Below are positions 9,518 to 22,381 of a stretch of 64,000 nt of DNA, one piece after another. Position numbers and translations under genes: made by a program. The notes beneath the pieces are model-generated. The model made no database searches, was not told the origin of the DNA, and saw only the letters and a program-made list of their open reading frames with translations. The stretch is from Hsuehochloa calcarea (lineage: Eukaryota; Streptophyta; Magnoliopsida; Poales; Poaceae), in NCBI GenBank assembly GCA_036346395.1, contig CM070594.1, forward strand, positions 29,669,385 through 29,733,384. Direction: 5' to 3'. Within the stretch, counting starts at the first letter, position 1, and every line of letters starts with the position of its first letter.

Positions 9518-12500
9518 TCACATTCGTGGTAAACCCTTTGTGAAGGGATCGCGATTCTTAGTCGTTTGGATATAATCCAAAGCTATTACTCGGAGTTTCT
9601 CATTTTTCCGATGACTTGATCTTCTCTTCACATGTCTTGATGACTTCATATTATCCTTAGAACTGTTCACCTTAACAATCACAGTCTGATTGTCACAGTT
9701 CATCAGAATAGCCGGTACCGGTTTTTCAACCACCGGCAAATCCATCAAGAGCTCACGAAGCCATTCGGCTTCAACAAAGGGCGATATCTAATGCCGTGAG
9801 TTCTGCTTCCATTGTTGACCTCGTTAAGATGGTCTGCTTGCAAGACTTCCATGAAACAACGCCACCTCCAAGTAAGAAGACATATCCACTTGTGGCCTTA
9901 ATCTCATCAGCATCAGATATCCAGTTTGAATCACTATAACCCTCCAGTACCCTAGGGTACCCGGTATAGTGAATGCCATAGCTCATAGTACTCTTTAGAT
10001 AGCGCATTACCCTCTCAAGAGCATGCCAATGATCATCTCCCGGATTGGAAACAAAACGGCTTAGTTTGCTCACAGCAAACGAGATATCAGGCCTGGTACC
10101 GCTAGCTAAATACATTAGTGAACCAATTATCTGAGAATATCTCAATTGGTCTCTAGCTATTCTCCGATTCTTCCTAAGCAACACGCTAGGATCATAAGGT
10201 GTTGGAGAGGGTTTGCAGTCGCTATATCCATAACGACTCAGAACCTTTTCCACATAATGGGATTGCAACAAAGTAATCCCACCATCATCACCTCTCAACA
10301 GCTTGATGTTTAAGATAACATCAGCTACTCCCAGATCTTTCATCTCAAAATTCTGAGACAAGAAATCCTTGACCCCCTTAATCACATTAAGGTTGGTCCC
10401 AAAGATCAGTATGTCATCAACATACAGACAGAGAATGACTCCCTCGCCCCCACCATGGCGATAATACACACATCTGTCAGCTTCATTCACAATAAAGCCT
10501 ACAGACGTTAAAGTTCAGTTAAACTTTTCATGCCACCGCTTAGGTGCTTGTTTAAGACCATCAGAGATTTCAACAACTTGCACACCTTTCCTTCTTGACC
10601 ATCTACTACAAATCCATCTAGTGATCCATGTAAATTTCCTCGTCCAACTCTCCATTTAGGAAAGCCGTCTTAACATCCATCGATGAGCGAGAAGACCATG
10701 TGAGGCAGCCAAAGATAGTAGTACTCGAATAGTGGTCAATCTAGCAACAGTGAATAAGTATCAAAGAAATCTTCGCCTTCCTTTTGGGTATAACCCTTGG
10801 CCACAAGACGTGCCTTGTACTTTTCAATAGTACCATCGGGCCTAAGCTTCTTTTGAACACCCACTTGCATCCTACAGTTTACAACCATAAGGACGCTCAA
10901 TGATCTCCCAAGTTCCATTACATATAATGGAATCCATTTCATTCTGAACCGCTTCCTTCGAAAGATTCTCAGATCCGGTGAAGCATACGCTTGAAATAGT
11001 ACTTGAGTATCATCCACAAGGTACACAATGAAATCAGACCAAAAGACTTTGCGATCCTTTGTCTTTTACTCTTCCTCGTAGTTTCATTGTCTTCCTCCTC
11101 GAAATTTGCTCGAGGTTTGTTCAAAATATTCCATTGGAATGGCGAGTTCAGAATTGTATCGGGTTCTCGACTCGATGAACTAGGCATATCTTTCATTGGA
11201 AAAATATCCTCAAAGAATGTAGCATCTCGGACTCCATAATTGTACCAACATGCATGTCGGTACTCAGATTTCACCACTAGAAATCTATATCCAACGCTAT
11301 GATGAGCATAGCCTAGAAAGACACAATCCACGCTTTTGGCCCAAGCTTACGCCTTTTGGGAATTGGCACATTGACTTTCGCCAAACAACCCCAAGTACAT
11401 AAGTATGAAAGTGATAGTCTTTTCTTCTCCCATTGTTCATATGGGGTTATCTCTTTATTCTTTGTAGGAACCTGCTCGGACATGACATGAAGTCAATATA
11501 GCCTCCCCACCATGCTTTGGAAAGACCATTGTGTCCAACATGGCGTTAACCAACCTCGATTAGAGTGCGGTTCTTTCTTTCAAAGAACCCCATTTGGTGG
11601 GTGAATAGGAGGCGTCCTCTCATGGATTATACCATGTTCCGCAGAATAAATTGAACTCATTAGAAAAGTATTCGCCGCCACGATCGGACCTAACCCTTTT
11701 GATTTTCCTTTCAAGTTGGTTCTCGACTTCGCCTTATAGATTTTAAAGTAGTGAAGAGCTTCATCTTTAGTTTTCAAAAGATACACAAAATGTAACCTAG
11801 TTGAGTCATCAATCAAAGTCATGAAATATCTATTACCACCTTTTGTCAACACACCATTCATCTCATAAAGATCTGAATGTATGAGTTCTAATGGTGCCAA
11901 GTTTCTTACCTCAGCGGCCTTATGAGGCTTACGAGGCTGCTTTGATTGCACACAAACTTGACACTTAGAACCTTTGACAAGGGTAAATTTCGGGATTAAC
12001 TCTAAACTGGCTAAACGCGTCATGCAACCAAAATTTATGTGACAAAGTCGTGAATGCCAAATAGTAGTCTCATTACCACTGTAAACATGGTTCACAACAT
12101 TATTACACAAATCTGAAAGAGATAGGCGGAACAAGCCTCCGCACACATAGCCTTTACCAATAAATTGTCCACACTTGGACACAACAAATTTATTGGATTC
12201 AAACACTACCTAAAGCCATCTCTACACAGAAGAGATCCGCTAACGAGATTCTTATTGATGGATGGCACATGATGCACGTTCTTGAGTTGCACAATCTTCC
12301 CCGAAGTAAACTTCAGATCGACCGTACCAACACCATGAACAGTAGCATGTGACCCGTTCCCCATTAGAGCAATTTCCCGAGTGACACAGTAAGAAGAAAA
12401 CAATGAAATATCAAGACACACATGTATATTAGCACGGTGTCTATCCACCAATCGGTAGATTGACATACGGAAAAACAGAGGTAAATTACCATACCACAAG

Positions 12501-12520
12501 TTCCGTCTCAAGAGTACCAA
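9518..12520 (-). pseudogene. Copia pol (protease, integrase, reverse transcriptase, RNase H), frameshifted
   Basis: Reading on the minus strand, 12520-12206 covers the protease region, but the expected Asp-Ser-Gly active site is scrambled just before ANIHVC. 12206-11580 covers the pre-integrase zinc region (WHSRLCHINFG, CQVCVQSKQ) and the integrase start (DLYEMNG, LIDDSTR). 11026-10736 has the early RT residues EKYKARLVAKGYTQKEG. 10490-9771 has the RT catalytic LCLYVDDILIFG and the start of RNase H (YSDSNW, TRSTMEAEL). 9748-9518 has the RNase H tail (DNQTVI, DPFTKGLP). At least five frame breaks separate these blocks. The domain order, integrase before RT, is diagnostic of Ty1/copia. Confidence 0.9.
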
Positions 12521-12556
12521 CTACAACATTGGCAGACTTGGAATTCTGCCCTTGCT

Positions 12557-13340
12557 GATTTTTTCCACCCTTGCGTTGGCTTCACTCCTTGGCCCAATGA
12601 CCAGGTTCACCGCACACAAAGCAAAGGCTTTCCTTTGTGTTCTTCTTCTTCTTCTTGAAGCTTGTTGTTTGTGCACTCTTGTTCTTGCCTTTGAACTTTT
12701 GAGTTTGGACATTCTTCTTTTGCACCATATTGGCACTAGAATGTCCCTCATTACCTCTAGTGTGTGTATCTTTTGCCCTCGCCTTCTCTTCAACATCAAG
12801 AGACCCAATGAGATTTTCAACGAAAACTCTTGTCTCTTGTGTTTGAGAAAGTAGCAAAATTCCTCAAGAAGAAGGAAGTTTGGCAATAATACCTCCCGCG
12901 ACAAATTTGTCCAGTAACACACTTGAAGTACTCAAGTTCTTTAGCCATGGATTGTATTTCATGAGCTGTTCAACTCTGAGCGGTTATCAACCATTCTCAG
13001 TAGTCATGGTATTGCTCCATGAGATACAATTCACTTTGCTCGCATCCGAAACCCCAAATTTGGCCTCGAGTGCATCCCACATCTCCTTCCTGATGTAATC
13101 ACCATGTATGCATCGACTAACTTCTCACCAAGAACACTAACCACGGCACCTTTAAAAAGGTTATCAGCAGCCTCGAACGCTTGGTCCTATTCAGGAGTAA
13201 GTGTTCCTTCAGGCTTGCCGTTTGCCACATGGTAAATGTTCATGGCAGTTAGCCAAAGCACCATCTTGGTGCGCCACCTCTTGTAATTCGCACCATCAAA
13301 TACAGAGGGTTTGAGCGCAAAGAAGAAAGCCGATTGACTA
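12557..13340 (-). pseudogene. Copia gag, frameshifted
   Basis: The minus strand reads FSQSAFFFALKP then WRTKMVLWLTAMN near the start, a typical copia gag opening. Toward the C terminus is the CCHC zinc knuckle CFVCGEPGHWAKE (about 12583-12624), whose last Cys is lost to a one-base shift. Several stops and shifts break the frame in between. Gag forms the virus-like particle that packages element RNA. Confidence 0.8.
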
Positions 13341-13373
13341 AAAATGCCTATGCCTAGAATAAGGTTTTTGGAT

Positions 13374-14450
13374 TGTTGAGTATATAAGCATTTTTCGAAT
13401 TATTTTAATCCAGAAATATAATAGATGAAACATATGCATAAAGAAGATCACAAAGAACACTATAGGAATGCCAGATTCAGATTCTAAAAGAATGAAGCTA
13501 GCAATTCTATCTCGTTGTTCAAGACAACAATTAACATTAAAACAAAACAATTAACAAGAAAGATATAGGCATACCCAGTTCAGGAGGAAGGTGCGGTAGT
13601 GTTGTTCTTGGTGATTGCGTGGTTAAATCATGACGTAGTGGTAGTGGTGGATGTAGAATGTAGCAGAGCGTTGATGATGTAGACGTGGCAATGAAAGCGA
13701 TCGCGCGAACGCTCCCAAAAACCTTATTCGTCCTCGCCGCAAGCCTTGAGGATGAGGGTTCGGAGGCTGCTCTCCCGGTGCGACCGTACACGCGTCTCGC
13801 CGGATGGAGAGTGCCGAGACAACAACAAAGAGATCGTGGAATCAGTATTGTGGAAGAACCAACCAACCAAAGAAGCGAATCGCCTTTGTTCCTTTTATAG
13901 CCAAAACTCGAGTCCAAAGGCCAGCAGCTTGCGAGAAACCAAAGGCCAACGATTGCGAAACCAAAAGACAACGATTACGAAGTTGAAGGTGAACAGCGAT
14001 TCGAGCGTTGTTCTTTTAATGGCAAAAATAAAGAGACTAGAGACCAACGATGCGCCATCAATGTCGAGCGCGTTTGATTTTGAATAGATAAAGAAAATCG
14101 CGCCCGCACTGGCGCTACTGTGCACTGCGCGCCGCGCCAAAGACAAAGACAAAGACAAAGACGGCGGCGCGGCGCAACGACGCAAGCGCACGCGGCGCGA
14201 CACGGCGCGGCGGCTCGGCTCGGCTCGCTGGCTTCTCGACGGCGAGCGAGGCGGCGGCAGCTGCGTGTTGTCTCTTGGCTCTCTCAATTCCACAAGAAGA
14301 GGTCTCACGTTCCACCTTATAAACAGGTGAAACTCCCCTTCAATTGTCCATATGGGACTAAACAATTTAGCACAAGCATATGGGCTTTTGAGATTTACCA
14401 GGAATTAAGTTGAATATTATAATATGGGCTTAGCCCATTTAATTCCAACA
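13374..14450 (-). repeat. Copia 5' LTR
   Basis: 1077 bp, ending CCAACA at 14450 followed by the duplication TAATC. The start is approximate to within one base. Confidence 0.92.
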
Positions 14451-14455
14451 TAATC

Positions 14456-14984
14456 TTCATAAGTAGTTGTTGCCATCGAAAGATTTTACTATAGCAAAAC
14501 TACATCCCCACGAAGGGTGCTTCTTAGCGACATTTGTGACGTGCCAGTCGAATTTATAGCAAATCGGCTAGAGGCTTGATTCTGACGGGCAAAAGTCGAT
14601 CTTTGATTGAAACGACAATGCACAACAATATCGAACAAAGGCAACTCTCTGGTAGGTGTAAACTGATGCAGATCGAAACAGCGATGCGCAACAATATTTG
14701 ATCAAACAGCGAATTACAAAAGTACTGGCTACAAGCTACTCCTGAGTGCAAGGAAAGGAAAATGCATGATATGTATGTAGTAAAGGTTAGTGTGTGCACT
14801 TTTGCCAATCAAGCTGTATAGGGCTTATATAGCCAACACATGTACCCCTAAACACAACCGACTCAACTATGGTTTCGGACTGTGACTCCTTCGTATCGGT
14901 CTAGCTTCTCTTCTTTCCATCTTTATCTCTGTCGACGATCAAATCACCGAACTTACAAAATATATAAAAGATAGACCGATGCAG
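14456..14984. other. Flank of the copia insertion, unassigned
   Basis: No coding frame recognised. A TATATAAG box on the minus strand lies near 14827-14834. It may be the 3' portion of the retroelement whose 5' LTR lies to the right. Confidence 0.3.
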
Positions 14985-15586
14985 TCATGGGGTGAACAAG
15001 CTGCGATACACCGATGCAGTCATGCGGTCATCAGGACAGTGCACCCTCTTGCGTGCAGTCATACGGATGCAGGAAGGACGGGATGGCTCCTTCTGCTGGA
15101 CAAGCTCTCTCTCTGCAGCATCTAGCCTCTCATAAACACACTCCAACTCATTGGCCATAAACACGTAGGCCTCATCTTGTGCCTTAATCAAAGACGCCAT
15201 GTGTGAGATGGTGGTGTCCTCCTCCCTCTCAGCAGCTCTGAACCTGCTGAAGACTTCCCCATCTTGCGGTAGGGAAAATAGCGAAAAGCAGTGCGTCCCA
15301 GGGCAGTGCGGTAGTGGAACCCCAGACGGATGATTGCTTCTCTGGCAGCATCTTGCATTCCAAGCTTGTCTGTCTCTCTGTCTACCGTGAAGTAGTAATG
15401 TCGATCTCCTCGTAGGTGATCCTTCGCGTAGATGGTGACCTTAACACGCCACATCTCTTTGTTGTACTTGTTGATGGTGAAATTGTGGTACTCTGGGCGA
15501 TGGATGTAACCCAATCCCTGAAGAATGAACCACAACTCAGCGTAGAATCCTCCTTCCTTTTCAGCGCAAGAGTTGATGAACCGCAT
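14985..15586 (-). pseudogene. Gag-region protein of a gypsy-type element, frameshifted
   Basis: Two overlapping minus-strand frames (15586-15188 and 15200-14985) make one protein with a single break near 15200-15260. Readable blocks include FYAELWFILQGLGYIHRPEY, KEMWRVKVTIYAKDHL and AQDEAYVFMANELE. I recognise this as a protein annotated repeatedly in rice as unclassified retrotransposon protein; its biochemical role is not known to me. The primer-binding site at 15779-15790 and the LTR to its right put it inside a minus-strand LTR element. Confidence 0.55.
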
Positions 15587-15778
15587 CTACAAAATTTTGA
15601 AAAACAAGAGAAGATCAGTAAACAATTTAAAATAATGAATACAAAGACAAGAAAAGGATACTAAGACAGAAAATAAAGATGCAAAGAGACTGAAAAGTTT
15701 ATAAATTAATATTTAGGAAAAAATATAAATCCCTAAGGCTTGTCATTTCTAACTAGGCCACGTCCTACAGTCGACTCG

Positions 15779-15790
15779 GCTCTGATACCA
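15779..15790 (-). promoter_or_regulatory. Primer-binding site beside the long gypsy LTR
   Basis: Reads TGGTATCAGAGC on the minus strand, followed by CGAGTCGACTG. It marks the LTR/interior boundary of a minus-strand element. Confidence 0.75.
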
Positions 15791-15794
15791 ACTC

Positions 15795-18700
15795 TATCAG
15801 GATCGGATTTCTGAACCGAACCCTTTGTGTATTTCTGCACCAGTCCAGATCAGTAGCAAGTGCACACAGTGAAAACATTATTGATAACCAGTTCGAATCA
15901 CGAAATAACATTAATAAATAACTGAGTACCGGCCTTATGGCCACTTATTACAAAAGAGGTCAAAAGAACTTAAGTCTTACAGCAGCGGAAACAACAAAAG
16001 AGTAAACTTCGAGTGGTGACCCATCAAATTGCCCACCGGCATTCGACTGGGGAAACGTAGCCTAGTACGGGAAGCCTTCGTCGAAGCCACAGGCTAAGTA
16101 GTCGTAGTCGTTCTCGGCATCTTCATAGACTTCTGAGATTGGTTGAGCATAGCATGTGAGTACATAAAGTACTCCGCGAGTCTTGGAAAATGATGCATAT
16201 GCATAGCTTTAACAATTGGGCATATAGGGTTCATTTGCACAAAGCAGCATTTTAAGTTTAAACATCTTTTAAAAACCTCATTTGACAAAAGGTGATTAAA
16301 AAGATAAAGTAAATTAAATAAAACTCTAATGCAGGTTCCAACTACCATACATTAGTGAAAAGGCTCTAACCGCCAGGTTTTCAAGAATTGAGCTCTAGCT
16401 GCTCAACTGGCTCTAACTGCCAGAACCATAATCCAAGAGTTCCAACTACTCCCAGATTCCCAAAATAAATCTTTTAAAACCAAAACTGAAATCTACCATG
16501 TGTATACGCACCTTGCCCACCCTTGACCGTTGGCACGGCTATTCGAATAGTTTTTAACACTCTGTAGAGGTTGTACAGCTTGACCCATACGAGACAATCA
16601 GCTTATACTGTCCGCTCACATACTTCCGAAGGTGTGCGACTAAGTGATAGTCACAAGGCTTTTACAATACTTTATCCTAACACTAGCCCGCCCGATGAGC
16701 TTAACCCCAAGTCACGGTCGTCATTTACTATCGACCCGGAGCTCACCGTTGTAAGGGATAACTTGCCCGGACTTGGACGTCTTTTACCAACATCCGGAGC
16801 AAGCCCTGATAGACATGGACGTCAATTACCATCGTCTGCACTACCAAGTAAAACCTACCATCTACAGCCTGCGGGCGTAATGCTAGAACATAGTAAATTA
16901 TTTAGCCATGTCCTTCCCATTTAGGACATGTGGTTGTACGGTAATGCTTGGTTTGAATAAACACAAGAGTCAGTCCTTAATCGACCAGGATGAGACAAAC
17001 CAAACTCATGCCACTCACCCTAGTCTAAAATATTTTCCACTATTTTTATTTTGTTTCCAAATATTGACATTACCTAATGTCAAATATTTTTCAAAATTTA
17101 AAACATAACAAATAATAAAGGTTTTTCTCCCCCAAAGGTTAAACAGGAACAAAGCACGTCTAAGCGATTCTACTGTATCAAAATATTCTGCAAAATTGTA
17201 TTCAATAATGCAGACCTTCCTACACTAGGGTTACAAATGTGCAAGATATCAAATATCAAGGATGATAATAGCAAACTTTAGGTTTTTAACTAACAACCTA
17301 TAATCTGACTTATCATTTAAATAAATTAGCAATGCATAATAATTTTAAACTGAAAACATAATTTACGAATCAAAGGTTCAAAGTGGTCAAAGGAGACTCA
17401 CCTTCAACGTAGGTTGTGGTTGCCGTGTCCGGTTGGTCCAAACTGATGTCGACGGCGTCAGATTCTATACACGCGAAATGATACAAATAAATAATAGAAA
17501 AAAATTACAAAATAAATACTGGAAGAAAGAGAATGAATTTATAAGAATTTAGGATCAAGAATCGACAAATTTGGAGTTCGAACGCAGGAGAACAGACATC
17601 TGGAAGATTGATTAACACATGAAATGATAAAAAATAGAAATACACTATTCAGAAGTTATTGTTCACAGAAATGGTGTAAAAACTTGGCTACTAGGGGTTC
17701 AAACCTGGGACCTAAGGTAGCGGCAGAGGGCGTGTTGGACCTAAAAGGCGACTAGAGGGGGGTGAATAGGAGCACGCTCACTTTTTCAACTAAGATCAGA
17801 TCCAATACAAATTTCACTTCAATAGCTATGGAAGCTATGAAGATCAATATACCAGTACAGCGGAAGACTAGTATTGAATCCAATCTAAACCCCGAAGCAA
17901 AACAACCAAAATCAACCAAAACTTAATTTCCAAGTGAAGGGCGGTCTGACCTCTATGTTAATGGCAGTCTGACCGGTCCATGGGCGGTCTGACCTCTATG
18001 TTAATGGCGGTCTGACCACCAGCCTGATGAACAGTGAAATCAGCACGAAAAATGAAGTTGCAAATAGATGTAACTTTTGATTTACAACTCCAAACTTGAT
18101 GAAACTTGGTACACACCTTCTCTAGGATGTCAGGAACCTATTCCAATCGAAGATCATGAAGATCCTTGGAAAAATTACGACCTTTTTCAGTTTGAGAGGT
18201 GGATAGTTCAAAACCGTGTCAAAACGAAAACTAGATCCAAAAACTTGCTCGTGGGTGATTGATGATCAAGATGATCCTAGATGTGTTCCCACATATCACA
18301 GCAAGCTAGATCACGTGAAGAAATCAAACAAAAACATGCGAATCAAAGAAAGACTCAAAATCACCAAATAGAGAGAAGAAAGGCAAAGAGACACATCTTT
18401 GAGCAAACTTTTCTTGGATTGATTTGATAGGGTTTGGGTTTACAGCCACTCCATCAATGGAGGACAAAGCTCAATCCAAGAGCACGAAATCAAATCAAAA
18501 CTCTCTAAAACCCTAACCTCCACTAATCCTCTCCCTAAGCCAAACTAGGGTTTCAACAATAATGAAAGGGTTGAAGGGGGTGCAGCCACCTCCCTCCTCT
18601 ATTTATAGTGGAGACTTAAACCTTCTACAAGTTTAACTTAAATGGGCTCCCGTAAAGGCCCAACACAAACGGGTCACACACGCACGCATTTTAAAGCGCC

Positions 18701-21122
18701 CTCTTCAACAACTCTTGACCTAAACCGCTTCTCTTTGCGTCGTCTTGCGCTGCGGGTTGGCAAAAGGTCACCAAGGTGGTATTTGGTAAGATTACCAAAA
18801 TACCCCTTCTCGATCCTTCTCCGAAGACCGAGTCCATCTGCGCGAAGCACTTCGCCTGCTCCGCGACGTGTAGGTTGATCAACGGCTCTCTCCATGTCGG
18901 CAAGTCTCTCCCATCCGGCTCCCACCGAAACCACCATGGCACTTGCACCGACTCCCGCACTGCTTGATCAAACCAGTCACACCGAATTGTCCGTTCGGTC
19001 ATCCTTGTCCATTCTGCACCATACTTGAGTTCATTGACCTCACCCGGCATCGTCGATCGTTCTGGACCTCAGCTCTCCAAGCCTAGTCCCGATCATCCTC
19101 GCCGTTGACCGTCGTTGACCACCAAGCAACCTGCACAACAATAGACAAGCAAATCGAATCCGGGAACAAGATCTTCACAACTTGACCCACGTTAGTCAAA
19201 ATATGCATCATGGAACACATAAGCACTGAAACTCATGACTTTGACATCACAATTTAACATCACCACGAAGTTGGTCGATGCATAAGTGGAAATCGGTCCG
19301 ACCGCCTCTCAGGACCGGTCGGACCGCCCTTTGGCCGGTCGGACCGCTCACTGTGAGCCGGTCGTACCGCCCTCTGGCTGGTCGGACCGCTCCCTGTGAG
19401 CCGGTCGGACCGCCACAAGGGACTTAGCCGAATTTCAAGCCCTGAAATTCCGAAACCTTCTGGAAATTTAAAACGAATAGACTTTTGCTTGGGGACTCTA
19501 AAAATTATGAGACCAAGTGCATTGGGATCCCCTCACTTGCCTACACCTCTATTTTTGGCCCACTGCTCGACCATTTTTGTCACACCGGTCCGACAGCCGC
19601 ACATGGCCGGTCCGACCGATTTGGGACCGGTCGGACCGCCATGCTATGGCCGGTCGGACCGCCCCTGTCCAGAATGCCTGAACTTTGTCAAAAATCGTGT
19701 GAAACGTCAAACCATAAATGTCATTGCCAATTGTCACATCATCATAGTGCTCTTGTGACTAGAACCAAGGCACAAGCATTTGAAGCAAAGAAATGACATG
19801 TTTCAACCAACAGAGAAGCGAACGGAGCAGAAGCTCCAGCCATGGCGTCTCTACACATGGCTTTGCCGACGAGGGCGGCATGGGCCATGGCTAACTAGCA
19901 AAATGAGTCAAGGGACCCTCAGGGAAGGCATGGGAAGCGACGGCTCGACCGGCGACAACTCGAGGCGACGACGATGTGATCCAGAGCATCGGCGGTGCAA
20001 GGCCTCACGGTGGCGCGACTCTCCGGGAAACTTCGGGCAAGGGAGAGGAAAGCACGATGTAGAACGCGACGATGCAAACCCTATGGTGGTGAAGGCATGG
20101 AGAGAAAACCTTTGATGGTGATGTAATCCGGCGGAGAAGGTGATTCGGCGATGCACGATCGTCGACGGAATTCGGACAAACGAAGAGGGGATAGAGGTTG
20201 GGGTTTGAGGCGAATCGAAAAGGAGGGCGAGGGACACGTGGTGCTCTCTTTAAACTGAGTAGGCGACGCTTGAGTCGACGAGGAACACCGCGGGAAAAAT
20301 GCTTCAGTTTTTGGTTTTCAAATGAATAGAAGAAACGGTAAAATTGATTGCATTGAGTGGAGAAAACGTAAAATTGATGGCTTGGCATCAAGGGTGAGAT
20401 TAATGGGGACGCTTATCTTCAGACGGAACCAATTTTAATGGTTTGAAGAAGGAGAAAGAAGGAGAGAGGCGGAGGTCGGCCATTAATGGAGCTTGGAGCT
20501 CGGTTGGTTCGGTCACAACCGGTGGGGAGCAAGGGGAGGGCCGAAGGGAGGGCGGCGCGGTGGTGGAGGTGACCGGCGGTGTGGGCAGCGAGGTCGGCCG
20601 CGGCGGTCGGCCAGAGGCGCCGCCATGGAAGGCACGGCTAGGAGACTCCTGCTGGAAGAAGAGACTATATAGAGAAGATGGTTTGGGAGGAAGGAGGAAG
20701 AAGGTAGAAGGAAGGAGACAAGGAATAAAAGGAAGGGTGAAACATATTAATGAATTGAAATGGAATTGGCTTGCTGGCAGTGCGTGCAATGGAACTCCAC
20801 GTTAAGCGAGATGCGCTAGGGAGAAATTCCCGGATAGGTGACTGACGGGAAATCATATTTTTTATTTAAATAATATTTTTAAAAAAATAAAAAGAAAGAA
20901 GGGAAAATAAATAAATAGATTGGGTCAAGAGATTAGAACAAATATTTTTCTGGAGATTTAAATTTGAATTTTCATAATTAAGATTGGACATGGAGTTTTG
21001 AAATTTGAGACTTCCTTCTAGTACTACAAAAAAATACAAATAAGATCCAAATAAATTTGAAACAATTTTAAATAATTAATTTTAAATTAAATTTTAGAGA
21101 AAGCAAAATTTGAGTTGTTACA
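15795..21122 (-). mobile_element. Long gypsy LTR (about 3.25 kb) split by another LTR
   Basis: The segment starts TATCAGGATCGG, probably an altered TGTCAGG, next to the primer-binding site and ends GAGTTGTTACA at 21122. Without the 17733-19812 insertion it is about 3.25 kb, in the range of large grass gypsy LTRs. A TATA-like ACTATATAG lies near 20665 on the + strand. The partner LTR is not in the window on the left, where the copia element and other sequences intervene, so no TSD can be checked and the boundaries rest on the PBS and on the TGT...ACA ends. Confidence 0.55.
17733..19812 (+). mobile_element. SIRE-like solo LTR inserted in the gypsy LTR
   Basis: The segment begins TGTTGGACCTAAAAGG and ends CCAACA, a perfect 6-bp terminal inversion. 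The start phrase GACTAGAGGGGGGTGAATAGG is the hallmark I associate with grass SIRE/Maximus copia LTRs. Inside are many copies of a GGTCGGACCG-type motif (19280-19400, 19600-19670) and of GGCGGTCTGACC (17940-18010). The flanking five bases (GGGCG and GAGAA) do not match, so either the TSD has been altered or a boundary is slightly off. Confidence 0.6.
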
Positions 21123-21324
21123 TATATAAGTAAATTTCTCTCTTGTATTTGTATGTTTGCTATAATTGTCAATAGCCTTAGATTGTTGGTGTACTTAGTA
21201 AAAACTAGTTGATTTAGGTTTTAATTGAGCAAAACCAAATTGATCTATAATTCCGCATAAAACTCAGTTTTTGCCAAAAGATTTTAAAAATCGCCTATTC
21301 ACCCCCCTCTAGTCGGCCTCATCA
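21123..21324 (-). mobile_element. 5' fragment of a second SIRE-like LTR, truncated
   Basis: On the minus strand this begins TGATGAGGCCGACTAG followed by the run GAGGGGGGTGAATAGG, homologous to the start of the LTR at 17733. It stops abruptly where the gypsy LTR begins. The gypsy insertion apparently cut it and the remainder is missing or rearranged. Confidence 0.6.
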
Positions 21325-21837
21325 ATCTTACAACCGTTAATGCTCTTGAAAGGTCTTTGTCCGATCACATGATGTTTCTTCTAAATACGAGAGAGGCTTC
21401 TTATAGAGGTTATCAACTTTTATTTAAATTTGAATTAGGCTGGTTGTGTAGGGAGGGGTTTAGGGAGATGGTGACTGAAGTGTGGACAAAGGAAATTAGA
21501 GGTCGTTCTGCCTTACAAATTTGACAATGTAAGGTTGGAGCTCTTAGATCGTATCTTTGTGGATGGGCAAAAAATAGTAGTGGGACTTATAAAAAGGAAA
21601 AGATAGCTCTTAATTTGATAATTGATGAGTTAGTTAAAAAAATGAGTTTTTAGCTTGTCTGATGAAGACCTTTATCAGAAATTTTTTGCTAAGGCAGGAT
21701 TGGCTCAAATTTTAAGAGAAGAATAAATTAAGTGGTACCTGTCGTAGCAAAAAGGCTAAACAGTGGGTACGAGATACCCTTTTATCTTGGAAAGGACCGA
21801 ACAAGGAGGAGCCAAAGTAGTGGTTGCGTGAATCTTG

Positions 21838-22186
21838 TATTATGAATGTGTATGAATGAGTGAATGAGGAGGATCCCCCTCTTACATGCCCTTGGGGCTT
21901 TATTTATAGGGGGTAAGATGAGACATTTACCTTCTTGCCCTCACAATGTATTGAGAGAGGGGGCATTTAGGTACATTTGCCTAAATAAACCATATGGACT
22001 TGGTCTACTCATGTACAGTACCCCCGACGGCACATCGGTATTCCTGACGATCATAGGGTGCGAGGCACCCCTTGGTGGCCAGCTACGCAGTGCCAAAGGT
22101 CCAAAGCAAAGTTTCTTTTGGAGGAGATATAATGAAGCATACAAAGAATTTTTTAACTCGAACAAGAGGAAGAGATAATTCAAGGT
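21838..22186. mobile_element. LTR-derived insertion within the LINE
   Basis: LINE similarity stops here and resumes after about 22187. The interval holds a TTTATTTATAGGGGG promoter-like block and retroelement-type sequence. No clean TSD is visible. Its right edge overlaps a duplicated LINE segment. Confidence 0.4.
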
Positions 22187-22267
22187 GATCACTTGTTGTG
22201 AATGGCAAGCATAGAAGACAAAGAATTTTTTTAACTCGAACAAGAGGAAGAGATAATTCAGGGTGAT
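22140..22267 (+). repeat. Tandem duplication inside the LINE
   Basis: The segment starting ACAAAGAATTTTTTAACTCG is present twice (22140-22187 and 22219-22267), differing by a T-run length and one A/G. The period is about 80 bp. Confidence 0.75.
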
Positions 22268-22381
22268 GTACAATTAAATAAGTATATCACCAATTATTAT
22301 AAAGGTTTGTTCAGACCATTCGAAATTAATCATGTATCCATGATTGATGATTTTAGGAATGATATACCTCAAGTTTCAGGG

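Larger units (their letters stand above)
7888..14450 (-). mobile_element. Full-length Ty1/copia retrotransposon
   Basis: Two LTRs (7888-8931 and 13374-14450) with TGTTG...CAACA ends enclose a minus-strand gag-pol in copia order: gag, protease, integrase, reverse transcriptase, RNase H. A 5-bp duplication TAATC (7883-7887 and 14451-14455) proves a single insertion. A polypurine tract (GGTGGGGGAT on the minus strand) abuts the LTR at 8931. No canonical tRNA-Met primer site follows the 5' LTR at 13374; gag begins almost at once, so the leader may be deleted. The ORFs carry several frameshifts, so this copy is probably not autonomous as it reads here. Confidence 0.93.

Noticed and set aside
13340..13373. 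A primer-binding site next to the copia 5' LTR.
   Set aside because: No TGGTATCAGAGC-like sequence is present; AATCCAAAAACC does not match a tRNA end I can name.
20400..20856. Proline/serine-rich minus-strand frames near 20400-20860 and 19908-20391.
   Set aside because: They lie inside the long gypsy LTR, downstream of its TATA-like box, and look like leader sequence.
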